This document shows positions 22,850-34,834 of a stretch of 64,000 nucleotides of DNA, in pieces; position 1 is the stretch's first letter; every line of letters starts with the position of its first letter. The notes below the pieces were generated by a model, which was not told the origin of the DNA, ran no database searches, and saw only the letters and a list, made by a program, of their open reading frames with translations. Both the position numbers and the translations under genes were made by a program. The stretch comes from Hydractinia symbiolongicarpus (taxonomy: Eukaryota; Cnidaria; Hydrozoa; Anthoathecata; Hydractiniidae), in assembly GCF_029227915.1 (NCBI RefSeq), contig NC_079878.1, forward strand, positions 7,626,001 through 7,690,000, read 5' to 3'.

Positions 22850-23122
22850 TAAACTTGAAGATTAAGGAAGATGCTCTCTAAAAGTCGTTAAAAAGAAATT
22901 TCACCTGTACGCTTTCTTTCTAAAGAACCTTCTCAGCATATTCTTGATTGTTGCTGTTCAACCGTACAGGTCGCTAATGCGGAAATACGGTTTCTTTTTA
23001 GGTTCAAACGAATGTAAAGACCAAGGACTAGTGTTTTACCTTGAAATATGGTTGTTATTCCTTCTATTAATCCAGAATTAATATCACTAACATACTTGAA
23101 ATTCCAAGTGGTGTAAAAGTCA

Positions 23123-23206
23123 GTCAGGATGGCCGAGTGGTCTAAGGCGCTGCGTTTAGATCGCAGTCTACATTCGTAGGCGTGGGTTCGAAACCCACTT
23201 CTGACA
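23123..23206 (+). tRNA. tRNA-Leu(TAG), stems intact
   Basis: Same TTTAGAT loop and TTCGAAA T loop as the copy at 21706, 1417 bp to the left. Confidence 0.8.
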
Positions 23207-23476
23207 TAAACTTGAAGATTAAGGAAGATGCTCTCTAAAAGTCGTTAAAAAGAAGTTGCAACTCTACGTTTTCTTTTTAAAGAACCTTTCCAGCATGTTC
23301 TTGATTGTTGTTCTACCGTACAGGTCTTTAATGTGGAAACACTGTCCTTTTTCCTGTTCAAACGAAAGTCAAGACCAAGGATTAAAGTTTTACTGTGAGA
23401 TGTACTTTTCATTCCTTCTATTAATCCAGAATCAATATCACTTATGTACTTGACATTCGAAATGGCATAGAAGACT

Positions 23477-23560
23477 CTCAGGATGTTCGAGTGGTCTATG
23501 GCACTGCGTTCAGGTCGCAGTCTACATTCGTAGGCGTTGGTTCGAATCCCACTTCTGACA
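23477..23560 (+). pseudogene. tRNA-Leu(CAG)-like, C1/TTC class
   Basis: T stem GTTGG. Confidence 0.65.
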
Positions 23561-23829
23561 TAAACTTGAAGATTAAGGAAGATGCTCTCTAAAAGTCGTT
23601 AAAAACACGTGGCAACTCTACGTTTTCTTTATAAAAAAGGTCCCTAGCAGATGCTTGATTGTTGTTCAACCGTACAGGTCTTTAATGTGAAAACACGGTC
23701 CTTTTTAGGTTTAAACGAATGTAAAGGCCAATGACTAGTGTTTTACCTTGAAATATAGTTTTTATTCCTTCTATTAATCGAGAATCAATATCACTTACAT
23801 ACTTGAAATTCCAAGAGGCGTAAAAGTCA

Positions 23830-23913
23830 GTCAGGATGGCCGAGTGGTCTAAGGCGCTGCGTTCAGGTCGCAGTCTACATTCGTAGGCGTGGGTTCGAAT
23901 CCCACTTCTGACA
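23830..23913 (+). tRNA. tRNA-Leu(CAG), canonical
   Basis: All arms perfect. Confidence 0.87.
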
Positions 23914-24183
23914 AAAACTTAAAGATTAAGGAAGATGCTCTCTAAAAGTCGTTAAAAAGAAGTTGCCACTCTACGTTTTCTTTCTAAAGAACCTTTCCAG
24001 CATGTTCTTGATTGTTGTTCAACCGTACAGGTCGCTAATGTAGAAATACGGTCCTACTTTAGGATCACACGAAAGTCAAGACCAAGGGTTAAAGTTTTAC
24101 TGTGAGATATACTTTTTATTCCTGCTGTTAATCCAGAATCAATATCACTTATATACTTGACATTCGATTTGACACAAAAGACA

Positions 24184-24267
24184 GTCAGGATGGCTGAGCG
24201 GTGTAAGGCGCTGCGTTCAGGTCGCAATCTACATTTGTAGGCATGGGTTCGAATCCCACTTCTTAGA
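24184..24267 (+). pseudogene. tRNA-Leu(CAG)-like, divergent D-arm form, acceptor lost
   Basis: 3' end TTCTTAGATG. Confidence 0.6.
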
Positions 24268-24536
24268 TGTAATTGGTGATTAAGAAGGATTCTTTTTAAA
24301 ATGTGGAAAATGAAATTGCAACAGTAAGTGTTCTTTATGAGAAACCTTCCTATAATATCCTTTATGGTTGTTCAACCGTACAGGTCGTTAATGTAGAAAC
24401 ACTGCCTCCTCTTAGGTTCAAACGAAAGTCAAGACCAAGGATTAAAGTTTTACTGTGAGATGTACTTTTCATTCCTTCTATTAATCCAGAATCAATATCA
24501 CTTATGTACTTGACATTCGAAATGGCATAGAAGACT

Positions 24537-24620
24537 CTCAGGGTGTTCGAGTGGTCTATGGCACTGCGTTCAGGTTGCAATCTACATTTGTAGGCGTGGG
24601 TTCGAATCCCACTTTTGACA
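24537..24620 (+). pseudogene. tRNA-Leu(CAG)-like chimera
   Basis: 5' half C1/TTC class (CTCAGGG), 3' half from the divergent D-arm form (TGCAA, TTTTGAC). Confidence 0.6.
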
Positions 24621-24890
24621 TGTAATTGGTGATTAAGAAAGATGCTCTTTAAAATGTGGAAATTGAATTTGCAACAGTAAGTGTTCTTTATGAGAAACCT
24701 TCCTATAATATCCTTTATGGTTGTTCAACCGTACAGGTCGTTAATGTAGAAACACGGCCTCTTTTTAGGTTCAAAACGAATGTAAAGACCAAGGACTAGT
24801 GTTTTACTTTGAAATATAGTTGTTATTCCTTCCTTTAATCCAGAATCAATATCACTTACATACTTGAAATTCCAAGTGGCGTAAAATTCA

Positions 24891-24974
24891 GTCAGGATGG
24901 CCGAGTGGTCTAAGGCGCTGCGTTCAGGACGCAGTCTACATTCGTAGGCGTGGGTTCGAATCACACTTCTGACA
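24891..24974 (+). tRNA. tRNA-Leu(CAG), one T-stem mismatch
   Basis: Same as 20647; the neighbouring units 24184-24891 parallel 19940-20647. Confidence 0.6.
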
Positions 24975-25244
24975 TGAACTTGAAGATTAAGGAAGATGCT
25001 CTCTAAAAGTCGTTAAAAAGAAGTTGCCACTCTACGTTTTCTTTCTAATGAATCTTCCCAGCATATTCTTGATTGTTGTTTAACTGTACAGGTCGCTAAT
25101 GTAGAAATACGGCCTCTTTTTAGGTTCAAACGAATGTAAAGACGAAGGACTAGTGTTTTACCTTGAAATATGGTTGTTATTCTTTCTATTAATCCAGAAT
25201 CAATATCACTTACATACTTGAAATTCCAAGTGATGTAAAAGTCA

Positions 25245-25328
25245 GTCAGGTTGGCCGAGTGGTCTAAGGCGCTGCGTTCAGGTCGCAGTCTACATTCGTA
25301 GGCGTAGGTTCGAAACCCACTTCTGACA
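25245..25328 (+). pseudogene. tRNA-Leu(CAG)-like
   Basis: Acceptor GTCAGGT loses pair 7:66; T stem GTAGG. Confidence 0.55.
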
Positions 25329-25598
25329 TAAACTTGAGGATTAAGGAAGATGCTCTCTAAAAGTCGTTAAAAAGAAGTTGCAACTCTATGTTTTCTTTAT
25401 AAAAAAGCTCCCTAGCAAATGCTTGATTGTTGTTTAACCGTACAGGTCTTTAATGTGGAAACACGGTCCTTTTTCGTGTTCAAACGAAAGTCAAGACCAA
25501 GGATTAAAATTTTACTGTGAGATGTACTTTTCATTCCTTCTATTAATCCAGAATCAATATCACTTATGTACTTGACATTCGAAATGGCATAGAAGACT

Positions 25599-25682
25599 CT
25601 CAGGATGTTCGAGTGGTCTATGGCACTGCGTTCAGGACGCAGTCTACATTCGTAGGCATGGGTTCGAATCCCACTTCTGACA
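25599..25682 (+). pseudogene. tRNA-Leu(CAG)-like, C1/TTC class
   Basis: T stem ATGGG, as at 14640. Confidence 0.65.
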
Positions 25683-25951
25683 TAAGTTTGAAGATTAAGG
25701 AAGATGCTCTCTAAAAGTCGTTAAAATAAGTTGCAACTCTACGTTTTCTTTATAAAAAAAGTCCCTAGCATAGGCTTGATTGTTGTTCAACCGTACAGGT
25801 CTTTAATGTGGAAACACGGTCCTCTTTTATGTTAAAACGAAAGTCAAGACCAAGGATTAAAGTTTTACTGTGAGATGTACTTTTTATTCCTTCTATTAAT
25901 CCAGAATCAATATCACTTATGTACTTGACATTCGAAGTGGCATAGAAGACT

Positions 25952-26035
25952 CTCAGGATGCCTGAGTGGTCTATGACGCTGCGTTCAGGTCGCAGTCTAC
26001 ATTCATAGGCGTGAGTTCGAATCCAACTTCTGACA
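25952..26035 (+). pseudogene. tRNA-Leu(CAG)-like, C1/CCT class
   Basis: D stem CCT/GAC, T arm GTGAG/CCAAC, variable arm ATTCATAG. Confidence 0.65.
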
Positions 26036-26263
26036 TGTAATTGGTGATTAAGAAGGATGCTCTATAAAAGTCGTTAAAAAGAAATGCTTCATTGTTGTAC
26101 AATCGTACAGACCGCTAATGGAGAAACACAGCCTCTTTTTAGGTTCAAACGAATGTAAAGACCAAGGACTAGTGTTTTACCTTGAAATATAGTTGTTATT
26201 CCTTCTATTAATCCAGAATCAATATCACTTACATACTTGAAATTTAAAGTGGCGTAAAAGTCA

Positions 26264-26346
26264 GTCAGGATGGCCGAGTGGTCTAAGGCGCTGCGTTTAG
26301 ATCGCAGTCTACATTCGTAGGCGTGGGTCGAAACCCACTTCTGACA
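26264..26346 (+). pseudogene. tRNA-Leu(TAG) with 1-nt T-loop deletion
   Basis: Same lineage as 21706 and 23123 (TTTAGAT) but T loop shortened to TCGAAA. Confidence 0.6.
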
Positions 26347-26615
26347 TAAACTTGAAGATTAAGAAAGATGCTCTCTAAAAGTCGTTAAAATAAGTTGCAA
26401 CTCTACGTTTTCTTTATAAAAAAAGTCCCTAGCATAGGCTTGATTGTTGTTCAACCGTACAGGTCTTTAATGTGGAAACACGGTCCTCTTTTATGTTCAA
26501 ACGAAAGTCAAGACCAAGGATTAAAGTTTTACTGTGAGATGTACTTTTTATTCCTTCTATTAATCCAGAATCAATATCACTTATGTACTTGACATTCGAA
26601 ATGGCATAGAAGACT

Positions 26616-26699
26616 CTCAGGATGCCTGAGTGGTCTATGACGCTGCGTTCAGGTCGCAGTCTACATTCATAGGCGTGAGTTCGAATCCAACTTCTGACA
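26616..26699 (+). pseudogene. tRNA-Leu(CAG)-like, C1/CCT class
   Basis: Repeats the copy at 25952. Confidence 0.65.
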
Positions 26700-26968
26700 T
26701 GTAATTGGTGATTAAGAAGGATGCTCTATAAAAGTCGTTAAAACAAATTTGCAACTCTACGTTTTCTTTATAAAAAAACTCCCTAGCATATGCTTGATTG
26801 TTGTTCAACCGTACATGTCTTTGATGTAGAAACACGGTCTTTTTATATGTTCAAACGAAAGTCAAGACCAAGGATTATGCCTTACCATGAAAAATGTTTG
26901 TTATTCCTTCTATTAACCCAGAATCAGTATCACATACATACTTGAAATTCCAAGTGGTGTAAAAGTCA

Positions 26969-27052
26969 GTCAGGATGGCCGAGTGGTCAAAGGCGCTGCG
27001 TTTAGGTCGCAGTCTTCATTCGTAGGCGTGTGTTCGAAACCCAATTCTGACA
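26969..27052 (+). pseudogene. tRNA-Leu(TAG)-like, T stem broken
   Basis: Anticodon loop TTTAGGT (TAG); T stem GTGTG/CCCAA; acceptor and D arm intact. Confidence 0.6.
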
Positions 27053-27322
27053 TAGACTTGAAGATTAAGGAAGATGCTCTCTAAAAGTCGTTAAAAAGAA
27101 GTTGCTACTCTACGTTTTCTTTATAAAAAAACTCCCTAGCAAATACTTGATTGTTGTTCAACCGTACAGGTCTTTAATGTGGAAACACGGTCCTTTTTTA
27201 TGTTCAAACGAAAGTCAAGACCAAGGATTAAAATTTTACTGTGAGATGTACTTTTTATTCCTTCTCTTCATCCAGAATCAATATCACTTATGTACTTGAC
27301 ATTCGAAGTGGCAGAAAAGAGT

Positions 27323-27406
27323 CTCAGGATGGTCGAGTGGTCTATGGCACTGCGTTCAGGTCGCAGTCTACATTCGTTGGCGTGGGTTCGAGTCCCACTT
27401 CTGACA
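27323..27406 (+). pseudogene. tRNA-Leu(CAG)-like, C1/GTC class
   Basis: A and B boxes intact (T loop TTCGAGT); main defect is C1:C72. Confidence 0.55.
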
Positions 27407-27676
27407 TAAGTTTGAAGATTAAGGAAGATGCTCTATAAAAGTCGTTAAAAAGAAATTGCAACTCTACGTTGGCTTTATACAAAAACTCCCTAGCATATGC
27501 TTGATTGTTGTTCAATCGTAGAGGTTGCTAATGTAGAAACACAGCCTCTTGTTAGGTTCAAACGAATGTAAAGACCAAAAACTAGTGTTTTACCTTGAAA
27601 TATAGTTGTTATTCCTTCTATTAATCCAGAATCAATATCACTTACATACTTGAAATTCAAATTGGCGTAAAAGACA

Positions 27677-27760
27677 GTCAGGATGACCGAGTGGTCTAAG
27701 GCGCTGCGTTCAGGTCGCAGTTTACGTTCGTAGGCGTGGCTTCGAATACCAATTCTGACA
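27677..27760 (+). pseudogene. tRNA-Leu(CAG)-like, G10A with broken T stem
   Basis: D stem ACC; T arm GTGGC-TTCGAAT-ACCAA. Confidence 0.6.
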
Positions 27761-28029
27761 TAAACTTGAAGATTAAGGAAGATGCTCTCTAAAAGTCGTT
27801 AAAAAGAAGTTGCCACTCTACGTTTTCTTTATAAAAAAACACCCTAGCAAATGCTTGATTGTTGTTTAACCGTAGAGGTCTTTAATGTGGAAACACGGTC
27901 CTTTTTATGTTCAAACGAATGTAAAGACCAAGGACTAGTGCTTTACATTGAAATATAGCTGTTATTCCTTCTATTCATCCAGAATCAATATCACTTATGT
28001 ACTTGACATTCGAAGTGGCAGAAAAGAGT

Positions 28030-28113
28030 CTCAGGATGGTCGAGTGGTCTATGGCACTGCGTTCAGGTCGCAGTCTACATTCGTTGGCGTGGATTCGAGT
28101 CCCACTTCTGACA
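28030..28113 (+). pseudogene. tRNA-Leu(CAG)-like, C1/GTC class
   Basis: T stem GTGGA in this copy. Confidence 0.55.
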
Positions 28114-28383
28114 TAAGTTTGAAGATTAAGGAAGATGCTCTATAAAAGTCGTTAAAAAGAAATTGCAACTCTACGTTGGCTTTATACAAAAACTCCCTAG
28201 CATATGCTTGATTGTTGTTCAATCGTAGAGGTTGCTAATGTAGAAACACAGCCTCTTGTTAGGTTCAAACGAATGTAAAGACCAAAAACTAGTGTTTTAC
28301 CTTGAAATATAGTTGTTATTCCTTCTATTAATCCAGAATCAATATCACTTACATACTTGAAATTCAAATTGGCGTAAAAGACA

Positions 28384-28467
28384 GTCAGGATGACCGAGTG
28401 GTCTAAGGCGCTGCGTTCAGGTCGCAGTTTACGTTCGTAGGCGTGGCTTCGAATACCAATTCTGACA
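28384..28467 (+). pseudogene. tRNA-Leu(CAG)-like, G10A with broken T stem
   Basis: Second dimer copy of 27677. Confidence 0.6.
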
Positions 28468-28736
28468 TAAACTTGAAGATTAAGGAAGATGCTCTCTAAA
28501 AGTCGTTAAAAAGAAGTTGCCACTCTACGTTTTCTTTATAAAAAAACACCCTAGCAAATGCTTGATTGTTGTTTAACCGTAGAGGTCTTTAATGTGGAAA
28601 CACGGTCCTTTTTATGTTCAAACGAATGTAAAGACTAAGGACTAGTGCTTTACATTGAAATATAGCTGTTATTCCTTCTATTCATCCAGAATCAATATCA
28701 CTTATGTACTTGACATTCGAAGTGGCAGAAAAGAGT

Positions 28737-28820
28737 CTCAGGATGGTCGAGTGGTCTATGGCACTGCGTTCAGGTCGCAGTCTACATTCGTTGGCGTGGG
28801 TTCGAGTCCCACTTCTGACA
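28737..28820 (+). pseudogene. tRNA-Leu(CAG)-like, C1/GTC class
   Basis: Third dimer copy of 27323. Confidence 0.55.
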
Positions 28821-29091
28821 TAAGTTTGAAGATTAAGGAAGATGCTCTATAAAAGTCGTTAAAAAGAAATTGCAACTCTACGTTGGCTTTATACAAAAAC
28901 TCCCTAGCATATGCTTGATTGTTGTTCAATCGTAGAGGTTGCTAATGTAGAAACACAGCCTCTTGTTAGGTTCAAACGAATGTAAAGACCAAAAACTAGT
29001 GTTTTACCTTGAAATATAGTTGTTATTCCTTCTATTAATCCAGAATCAATATCACTTACATACTTTGAAATTCAAATTGGCGTAAAAGACA

Positions 29092-29175
29092 GTCAGGATG
29101 ACCGAGTGGTCTAAGGCGCTGCGTTCAGGTCGCAGTTTACGTTCGTAGGCGTGGCTTCGAATACCAATTCTGACA
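29092..29175 (+). pseudogene. tRNA-Leu(CAG)-like, G10A with broken T stem
   Basis: Third dimer copy of 27677. Confidence 0.6.
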
Positions 29176-29444
29176 TAAACTTGAAGATTCAGGAAGATGC
29201 TCTCTTAAAGTCGTTAAAAAGAAGTTGCCACTCTACGTTTTCTTTATAAAAAAACACCCTAGCAAATGCTTGATTGTTGTTTAACCGTAGAGGTCTTTAA
29301 TGTGGAAACACGGTCCTATTTATGTTCAAACGAATGTAAAGACCAAGGACTAGTGCTTTACATTGAAATATAGCTGTTATTCCTTCTATTAACCCAGAAT
29401 CAGTATCACATACATACTTGAAATTCCAAGTGGTGTAAAAGTCA

Positions 29445-29528
29445 GTCAGGATGGCCGAGTGGTCAAAGGCGCTGCGTTTAGGTCGCAGTCTTCATTCGTA
29501 GGCGTGTGTTCGAAACCCAATTCTGACA
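29445..29528 (+). pseudogene. tRNA-Leu(TAG)-like, T stem broken
   Basis: Same form as 26969. Confidence 0.6.
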
Positions 29529-29797
29529 TAGACTTGAAGATTAAGGAAGATGCTCTCTAAAAGTCGTTAAAAAGAAGTTGCTACTCTACGTTTTCTTTAT
29601 AAAAAACTCCCTAGCAAATACTTGATTGTTGTTCAACCGTACAGGTCTTTAATGTGGAAACACGGTCCTTTTTTATGTTCAAACGAAAGTCAAGACCAAG
29701 GATTAAAGTTTTACTGTGAGATGTACTTTTTATTCATTCTATTCATCCAGAATCAATATCACTTACATACTTGAAATTCAAAGTGACGTAAAAGACA

Positions 29798-29881
29798 GTC
29801 AGGATGGCCGAGTGGTCTAAGGCGCTGCGTTCAGGTCGCAGTCTACATTCGTAGGCGTGAGTTCGAATCCAACTTCTGACA
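29798..29881 (+). pseudogene. tRNA-Leu(CAG)-like, canonical 5' half with GTGAG/CCAAC T stem
   Basis: Recombinant form; two T-stem mismatches, B box starts with A. Confidence 0.55.
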
Positions 29882-30151
29882 TGTAATTGGTGATTAAGAA
29901 GGATGCTCTTTAAAAGTCGTTAAAAAGAAGTTGCAACTCTATGTTTTCTTTATAAAAAAACTCCCTAGCAAATACTTGATTGTTGTTCAACCGTACAGGT
30001 CTTTAATGTGGAAACACGGTCCTTTTTTATGTTCAAACGAAAGTCAAGACCAAGGATTAAAGTTTTACTGTGAGATGTACTTTTTATTTATTCTATTAAT
30101 GCAGAATCAATATCACTTACATACTTGACATTCGAAATGGCATAGAAGACT

Positions 30152-30235
30152 CTCAGGATGCCTGAGTGGTCTATGACGCTGCGTTCAGGTCGCAGTCTAC
30201 ATTCGTAGGCGTGAGTTCGAATCCAACTTCTGACA
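30152..30235 (+). pseudogene. tRNA-Leu(CAG)-like, C1/CCT class
   Basis: Typical of the class. Confidence 0.65.
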
Positions 30236-30505
30236 TGTAACTGGTGATCAAGAAGGATGCTCTTTAAAAGTCGTTAAAAAGAAGTTGCAACTCTACGTTT
30301 TCTTTATAAAAAAACTCCCTAGCATATGCTTGATTGTTGTTCAGCCGTACAGGTCTTTAATGTGGAAACACGGTCCTTTTTTATGTTCAAACGAAAGTCA
30401 AGACCAAGGATTAAAGTTTTACTGTGAGATGTACTTTTTATTCCTTCTATTCATCCAGAATCAATATCACTTACATACTTGAAATTCAAAGTGACGTAAA
30501 AGACA

Positions 30506-30589
30506 GTCAGGATGGCCGAGTGGTCTAAGGCGCTGCGTTCAGGTCGCAGTCTACATTCGTAGGCGTGAGTTCGAATCCAACTTCTGACA
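30506..30589 (+). pseudogene. tRNA-Leu(CAG)-like, canonical 5' half with GTGAG/CCAAC T stem
   Basis: Matches 29798. Confidence 0.55.
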
Positions 30590-30859
30590 TGTAATTGGTG
30601 ATTAAGAAGGATGCTCTTTAAAAGTCGTTAAAAAGAAGTTGCAACTCTATGTTTTCTTTATAAAAAAACTCCCTAGCAAATACTTGATTGTTGTTCAACC
30701 GTACAGGTCTTTAATGTGGAAACACGGTCCTTTTTTATGTTCAAACGAAAGTCAAGACCAAGGATTAAAGTTTTACTGTGAGATGTACTTTTTATTTATT
30801 CTATTAATCCAGAATCAATATCACTTGCATACTTGACATTCGAAATGGCATAGAAGACT

Positions 30860-30943
30860 CTCAGGATGCCTGAGTGGTCTATGACGCTGCGTGCAGGTCG
30901 CAGTCTACATTCGTAGGCGTGAGTTCGAATCCAACTTCTGACA
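30860..30943 (+). pseudogene. tRNA-Leu-like, C1/CCT class, U33 to G
   Basis: Anticodon loop TGCAGGT loses the invariant U33. Confidence 0.65.
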
Positions 30944-31213
30944 TGTAATTGGTGATTAAGAAGGATGCTCTTTAAAAGTCGTTAAAAAGAAATTGCAACT
31001 CTACGTTGGCTTTATACAAAAACTCCCTAGCATATGCTTCATTGTTGTACAATCGTACAGACCGCTAATGTACAAACACAGCCTCTTTTTAGGTTCAAAC
31101 GAATGTAAAGGCCAAGGACTAGTGTTTTACCTTGAAATATAGTTGTTATTCCTTCTATTAATCCAGAATCAATATCACTTACATACTTGAAATTTAAAGT
31201 GGCGTAAAAGTCA

Positions 31214-31297
31214 GTCAGGATGGCCGAGTGGTCTAAGGCGCTGCGTTTAGGTCGCAGTCTACATTCGTAGGCGTGGGTTCGAATCCCACTTCTGACA
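31214..31297 (+). tRNA. tRNA-Leu(TAG), fully canonical otherwise
   Basis: Anticodon loop TTTAGGT; T arm GTGGG-TTCGAAT-CCCAC, all stems perfect. Best TAG copy in the window. Confidence 0.83.
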
Positions 31298-31567
31298 AAA
31301 ACTTGAAGATTAAGGAAGACGCTTTCTAAAAGTCGTTATAAAGAAGTTGCAACTCTACGTTTACTTTATAAAAAAAGCCCCTAGCATATGCTTGTTTGTT
31401 GTTCAACCATACAGGTCTTTAATGTAGAAACACGGTCCTTTTTTATGTTCAAACGAAATTCAAGACCAAGAATTAATGTTGTACCGTGAAACATACTTGT
31501 TACTGCTTCTATAAATCCAGAATCAATATCACTTACATACTTGACATTCGAAATGGCATAGAAGACT

Positions 31568-31651
31568 CTCAGGATGCCTGAGTGGTCTATGACGCTGCGT
31601 TCAGGTCGCAGTCTACATTCGTAAGCGTGAGTTCGAATCCAACTTCTGACA
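31568..31651 (+). pseudogene. tRNA-Leu(CAG)-like, C1/CCT class
   Basis: Variable arm ends GTAAGC. Confidence 0.65.
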
Positions 31652-31921
31652 TGTAATTGGTGATTAAGAAGGATGCTCTTTAAGAGTCGTTAAAAAGAAG
31701 TTGCAACTCTATGGTTTCTTTATAAAAAAACTCCCTAGCATATGCTTGATTGTTGTTCAACCGTACAGGTCTTTAATGTGGAAACACGGTCCTCTTTTAT
31801 GTTCAAACGAAAGTCAAGACCAAGGATTAAAGTTTTACTGTGAGATGTACTTTTTATTCCTTCTATTAATCCAGAATCAATATCACTTATGTACTTGACA
31901 TTCGAAATGGCATAGAAGACT

Positions 31922-32005
31922 CTCAGGATGCCTGAGTGGTCTATGACGCTGCGTTCAGGTCGCAGTCTACATTCATAGGCGTGAGTTCGAATCCAACTTC
32001 TGACA
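31922..32005 (+). pseudogene. tRNA-Leu(CAG)-like, C1/CCT class
   Basis: 5306-bp partner of 26616. Confidence 0.65.
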
Positions 32006-32274
32006 TGTAATTGGTGATTAAGAAGGATGCTCTATAAAAGTCGTTAAAACAAATTTGCAACTCTATGTTTTCTTTATAAAAAAACTCCCTAGCATATGCT
32101 TGATTGTTGTTCAACCGTACATGTCTTTGATGTAGAAACACGGTCTTTTTATATGTTCAAACGAAAGTCAAGACCAAGGATTATGCCTTACCATGAAAAA
32201 TGTTTGTTATTCCTTCTATTAACCCAGAATCAGTATCACATACATACTTGAAATTCCAAGTGGTGTAAAAGTCA

Positions 32275-32358
32275 GTCAGGATGGCCGAGTGGTCAAAGGC
32301 GCTGCGTTTAGGTCGCAGTCTTCATTCGTAGGCGTGTGTTCGAAACCCAATTCTGACA
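32275..32358 (+). pseudogene. tRNA-Leu(TAG)-like, T stem broken
   Basis: 5306-bp partner of 26969. Confidence 0.6.
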
Positions 32359-32628
32359 TAGACTTGAAGATTAAGGAAGATGCTCTCTAAAAGTCGTTAA
32401 AAAGAAGTTGCTACTCTACGTTTTCTTTATAAAAAAACTCCCTAGCAAATACTTGATTGTTGTTCAACCGTACAGGTCTTTAATGTGGAAACACGGTCCT
32501 TTTTTATGTTCAAACGAAAGTCAAGACCAAGGATTAAAATTTTACTGTGAGATGTACTTTTTATTCCTTCTCTTCATCCAGAATCAATATCACTTATGTA
32601 CTTGACATTCGAAGTGGCAGAAAAGAGT

Positions 32629-32712
32629 CTCAGGATGGTCGAGTGGTCTATGGCACTGCGTTCAGGTCGCAGTCTACATTCGTTGGCGTGGGTTCGAGTC
32701 CCACTTCTGACA
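32629..32712 (+). pseudogene. tRNA-Leu(CAG)-like, C1/GTC class
   Basis: 5306-bp partner of 27323. Confidence 0.55.
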
Positions 32713-32982
32713 TAAGTTTGAAGATTAAGGAAGATGCTCTATAAAAGTCGTTAAAAAGAAATTGCAACTCTACGTTGGCTTTATACAAAAACTCCCTAGT
32801 ATATGCTTGATTGTTGTTCAATCGTAGAGGTTGCTAATGTAGAAACACAGCCTCTTGTTAGGTTCAAACGAATGTAAAGACCAAAAACTAGTGTTTTACC
32901 TTGAAATATAGTTGTTATTCCTTCTATTAATCCAGAATCAATATCACTTACATACTTGAAATTCAAATTGGCGTAAAAGACA

Positions 32983-33066
32983 GTCAGGATGACCGAGTGG
33001 TCTAAGGCGCTGCGTTCAGGTCGCAGTTTACGTTCGTAGGCGTGGCTTCGAATACCAATTCTGACA
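32983..33066 (+). pseudogene. tRNA-Leu(CAG)-like, G10A with broken T stem
   Basis: 5306-bp partner of 27677. Confidence 0.6.
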
Positions 33067-33335
33067 TAAACTTGAAGATTAAGGAAGATGCTCTCTAAAA
33101 GTCGTTAAAAAGAAGTTGCCACTCTACGTTTTCTTTATAAAAAAACACCCTAGCAAATACTTGATTGTTGTTTAACCGTAGAGGTCTTTAATGTGGAAAC
33201 ACGGTCCTTTTTATATTCAAACGAATGTAAAGACCAAGGACTAGTGCTTTACATTGAAATATAGCTGTTATTCCTTCTATTCATCCAGAATCAATATCAC
33301 TTATGTACTTGACATTCGAAGTGGCAGAAAAGAGT

Positions 33336-33419
33336 CTCAGGATGGTCGAGTGGTCTATGGCACTGCGTTCAGGTCGCAGTCTACATTCGTTGGCGTGGGT
33401 TCGAGTCCCACTTCTGACA
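33336..33419 (+). pseudogene. tRNA-Leu(CAG)-like, C1/GTC class
   Basis: Partner of 28030, with T stem GTGGG restored. Confidence 0.55.
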
Positions 33420-33689
33420 TAAGTTTGAAGATTAAGGAAGATGCTCTATAAAAGTCGTTAAAAAGAAATTGCAACTCTACGTTGGCTTTATACAAAAACT
33501 CCCTAGCATATGCTTGATTGTTGTTCAATCGTAGAGGTTGCTAATGTAGAAACACAGCCTCTTGTTAGGTTCAAACGAATGTAAAGACCAAAAACTAGTG
33601 TTTTACCTTGAAATATAGTTGTTATTCCTTCTATTAATCCAGAATCAATATCACTTACATACTTGAAATTCAAATTGGCGTAAAAGACA

Positions 33690-33773
33690 GTCAGGATGAC
33701 CGAGTGGTCTAAGGCGCTGCGTTCAGGTCGCAGTTTACGTTCGTAGGCGTGGCTTCGAATACCAATTCTGACA
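33690..33773 (+). pseudogene. tRNA-Leu(CAG)-like, G10A with broken T stem
   Basis: Partner of 28384. Confidence 0.6.
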
Positions 33774-34042
33774 TAAACTTGAAGATTAAGGAAGATGCTC
33801 TCTAAAAGTCGTTAAAAAGAAGTTGCCACTCTACGTTTTCTTTATAAAAAAACACCCTAGCAAATGCTTGATTGTTGTTTAACCGTAGAGGTCTTTAATG
33901 TGGAAACACGGTCCTTTTTATGTTCAAACGAATGTAAAGACCAAGGACTAGTGCTTTACATTGAAATATAGCTGTTATTCCTTCTATTCATCCAGAATCA
34001 ATATCACTTATGTACTTGACATTCGAAGTGGCAGAAAAGAGT

Positions 34043-34126
34043 CTCAGGATGGTCGAGTGGTCTATGGCACTGCGTTCAGGTCGCAGTCTACATTCGTTGG
34101 CGTGGGTTCGAGTCCCACTTCTGACA
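34043..34126 (+). pseudogene. tRNA-Leu(CAG)-like, C1/GTC class
   Basis: Partner of 28737. Confidence 0.55.
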
Positions 34127-34397
34127 TAAGTTTGAACATTAAGGAAGATGCTCTATAAAAGTCGTTAAAAAGAAATTGCAACTCTACGTTGGCTTTATAC
34201 AAAAACTCCCTAGCATATGCTTGATTGTTGTTCAATCGTAGAGGTTGCTAATGTAGAAACACAGCCTCTTGTTAGGTTCAAACGAATGTAAAGACCAAAA
34301 ACTAGTGTTTTACCTTGAAATATAGTTGTTATTCCTTCTATTAATCCAGAATCAATATCACTTACATACTTTGAAATTCAAATTGGCGTAAAAGACA

Positions 34398-34481
34398 GTC
34401 AGGATGACCGAGTGGTCTAAGGCGCTGCGTTCAGGTCGCAGTTTACGTTCGTAGGCGTGGCTTCGAATACCAATTCTGACA
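34398..34481 (+). pseudogene. tRNA-Leu(CAG)-like, G10A with broken T stem
   Basis: Partner of 29092. Confidence 0.6.
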
Positions 34482-34750
34482 TAAACTTGAAGATTCAGGA
34501 AGATGCTCTCTAAAAGTCGTTAAAAAGAAGTTGCCACTCTACGTTTTCTTTATAAAAAAACACCCTAGCAAATGCTTGATTGTTGTTTAACCGTAGAGGT
34601 CTTTAATGTGGAAACACGGTCCTTTTTATGTTCAAACGAATGTAAAGACCAAGGATTAAAGTTATACTGTGAGATGTACTTTTTATTCCTTCTATTCATC
34701 CAGAATCAATATCACTTACGTACTTGAAATTCAAAGTGACGTAAAAGACA

Positions 34751-34834
34751 GTCAGGATGGCCGAGTGGTCTATGGCGCTGCGTTCAGGTCGCAGTCTACA
34801 TTCGTAGGCGTGAGTTCGAATCCAACTTCTGACA
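34751..34834 (+). pseudogene. tRNA-Leu(CAG)-like, GTGAG/CCAAC T stem
   Basis: Like 29798 but D arm reads GTCTATGGC. The TAG unit that precedes 29798 is missing here. Confidence 0.55.

Larger units (their letters stand above)
27270..29390 (+). repeat. 707-bp dimer repeated three times (left block)
   Basis: A C1/GTC-class copy and a G10A copy alternate three times (27323/27677, 28030/28384, 28737/29092) with only scattered single-base differences. Confidence 0.85.
32576..34690 (+). repeat. 707-bp dimer repeated three times (right block)
   Basis: The same dimer (32629/32983, 33336/33690, 34043/34398) carried along in the 5.3-kb duplication. The extra T in TACTTTGAAA before the third dimer is present in both blocks. 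Confidence 0.85.
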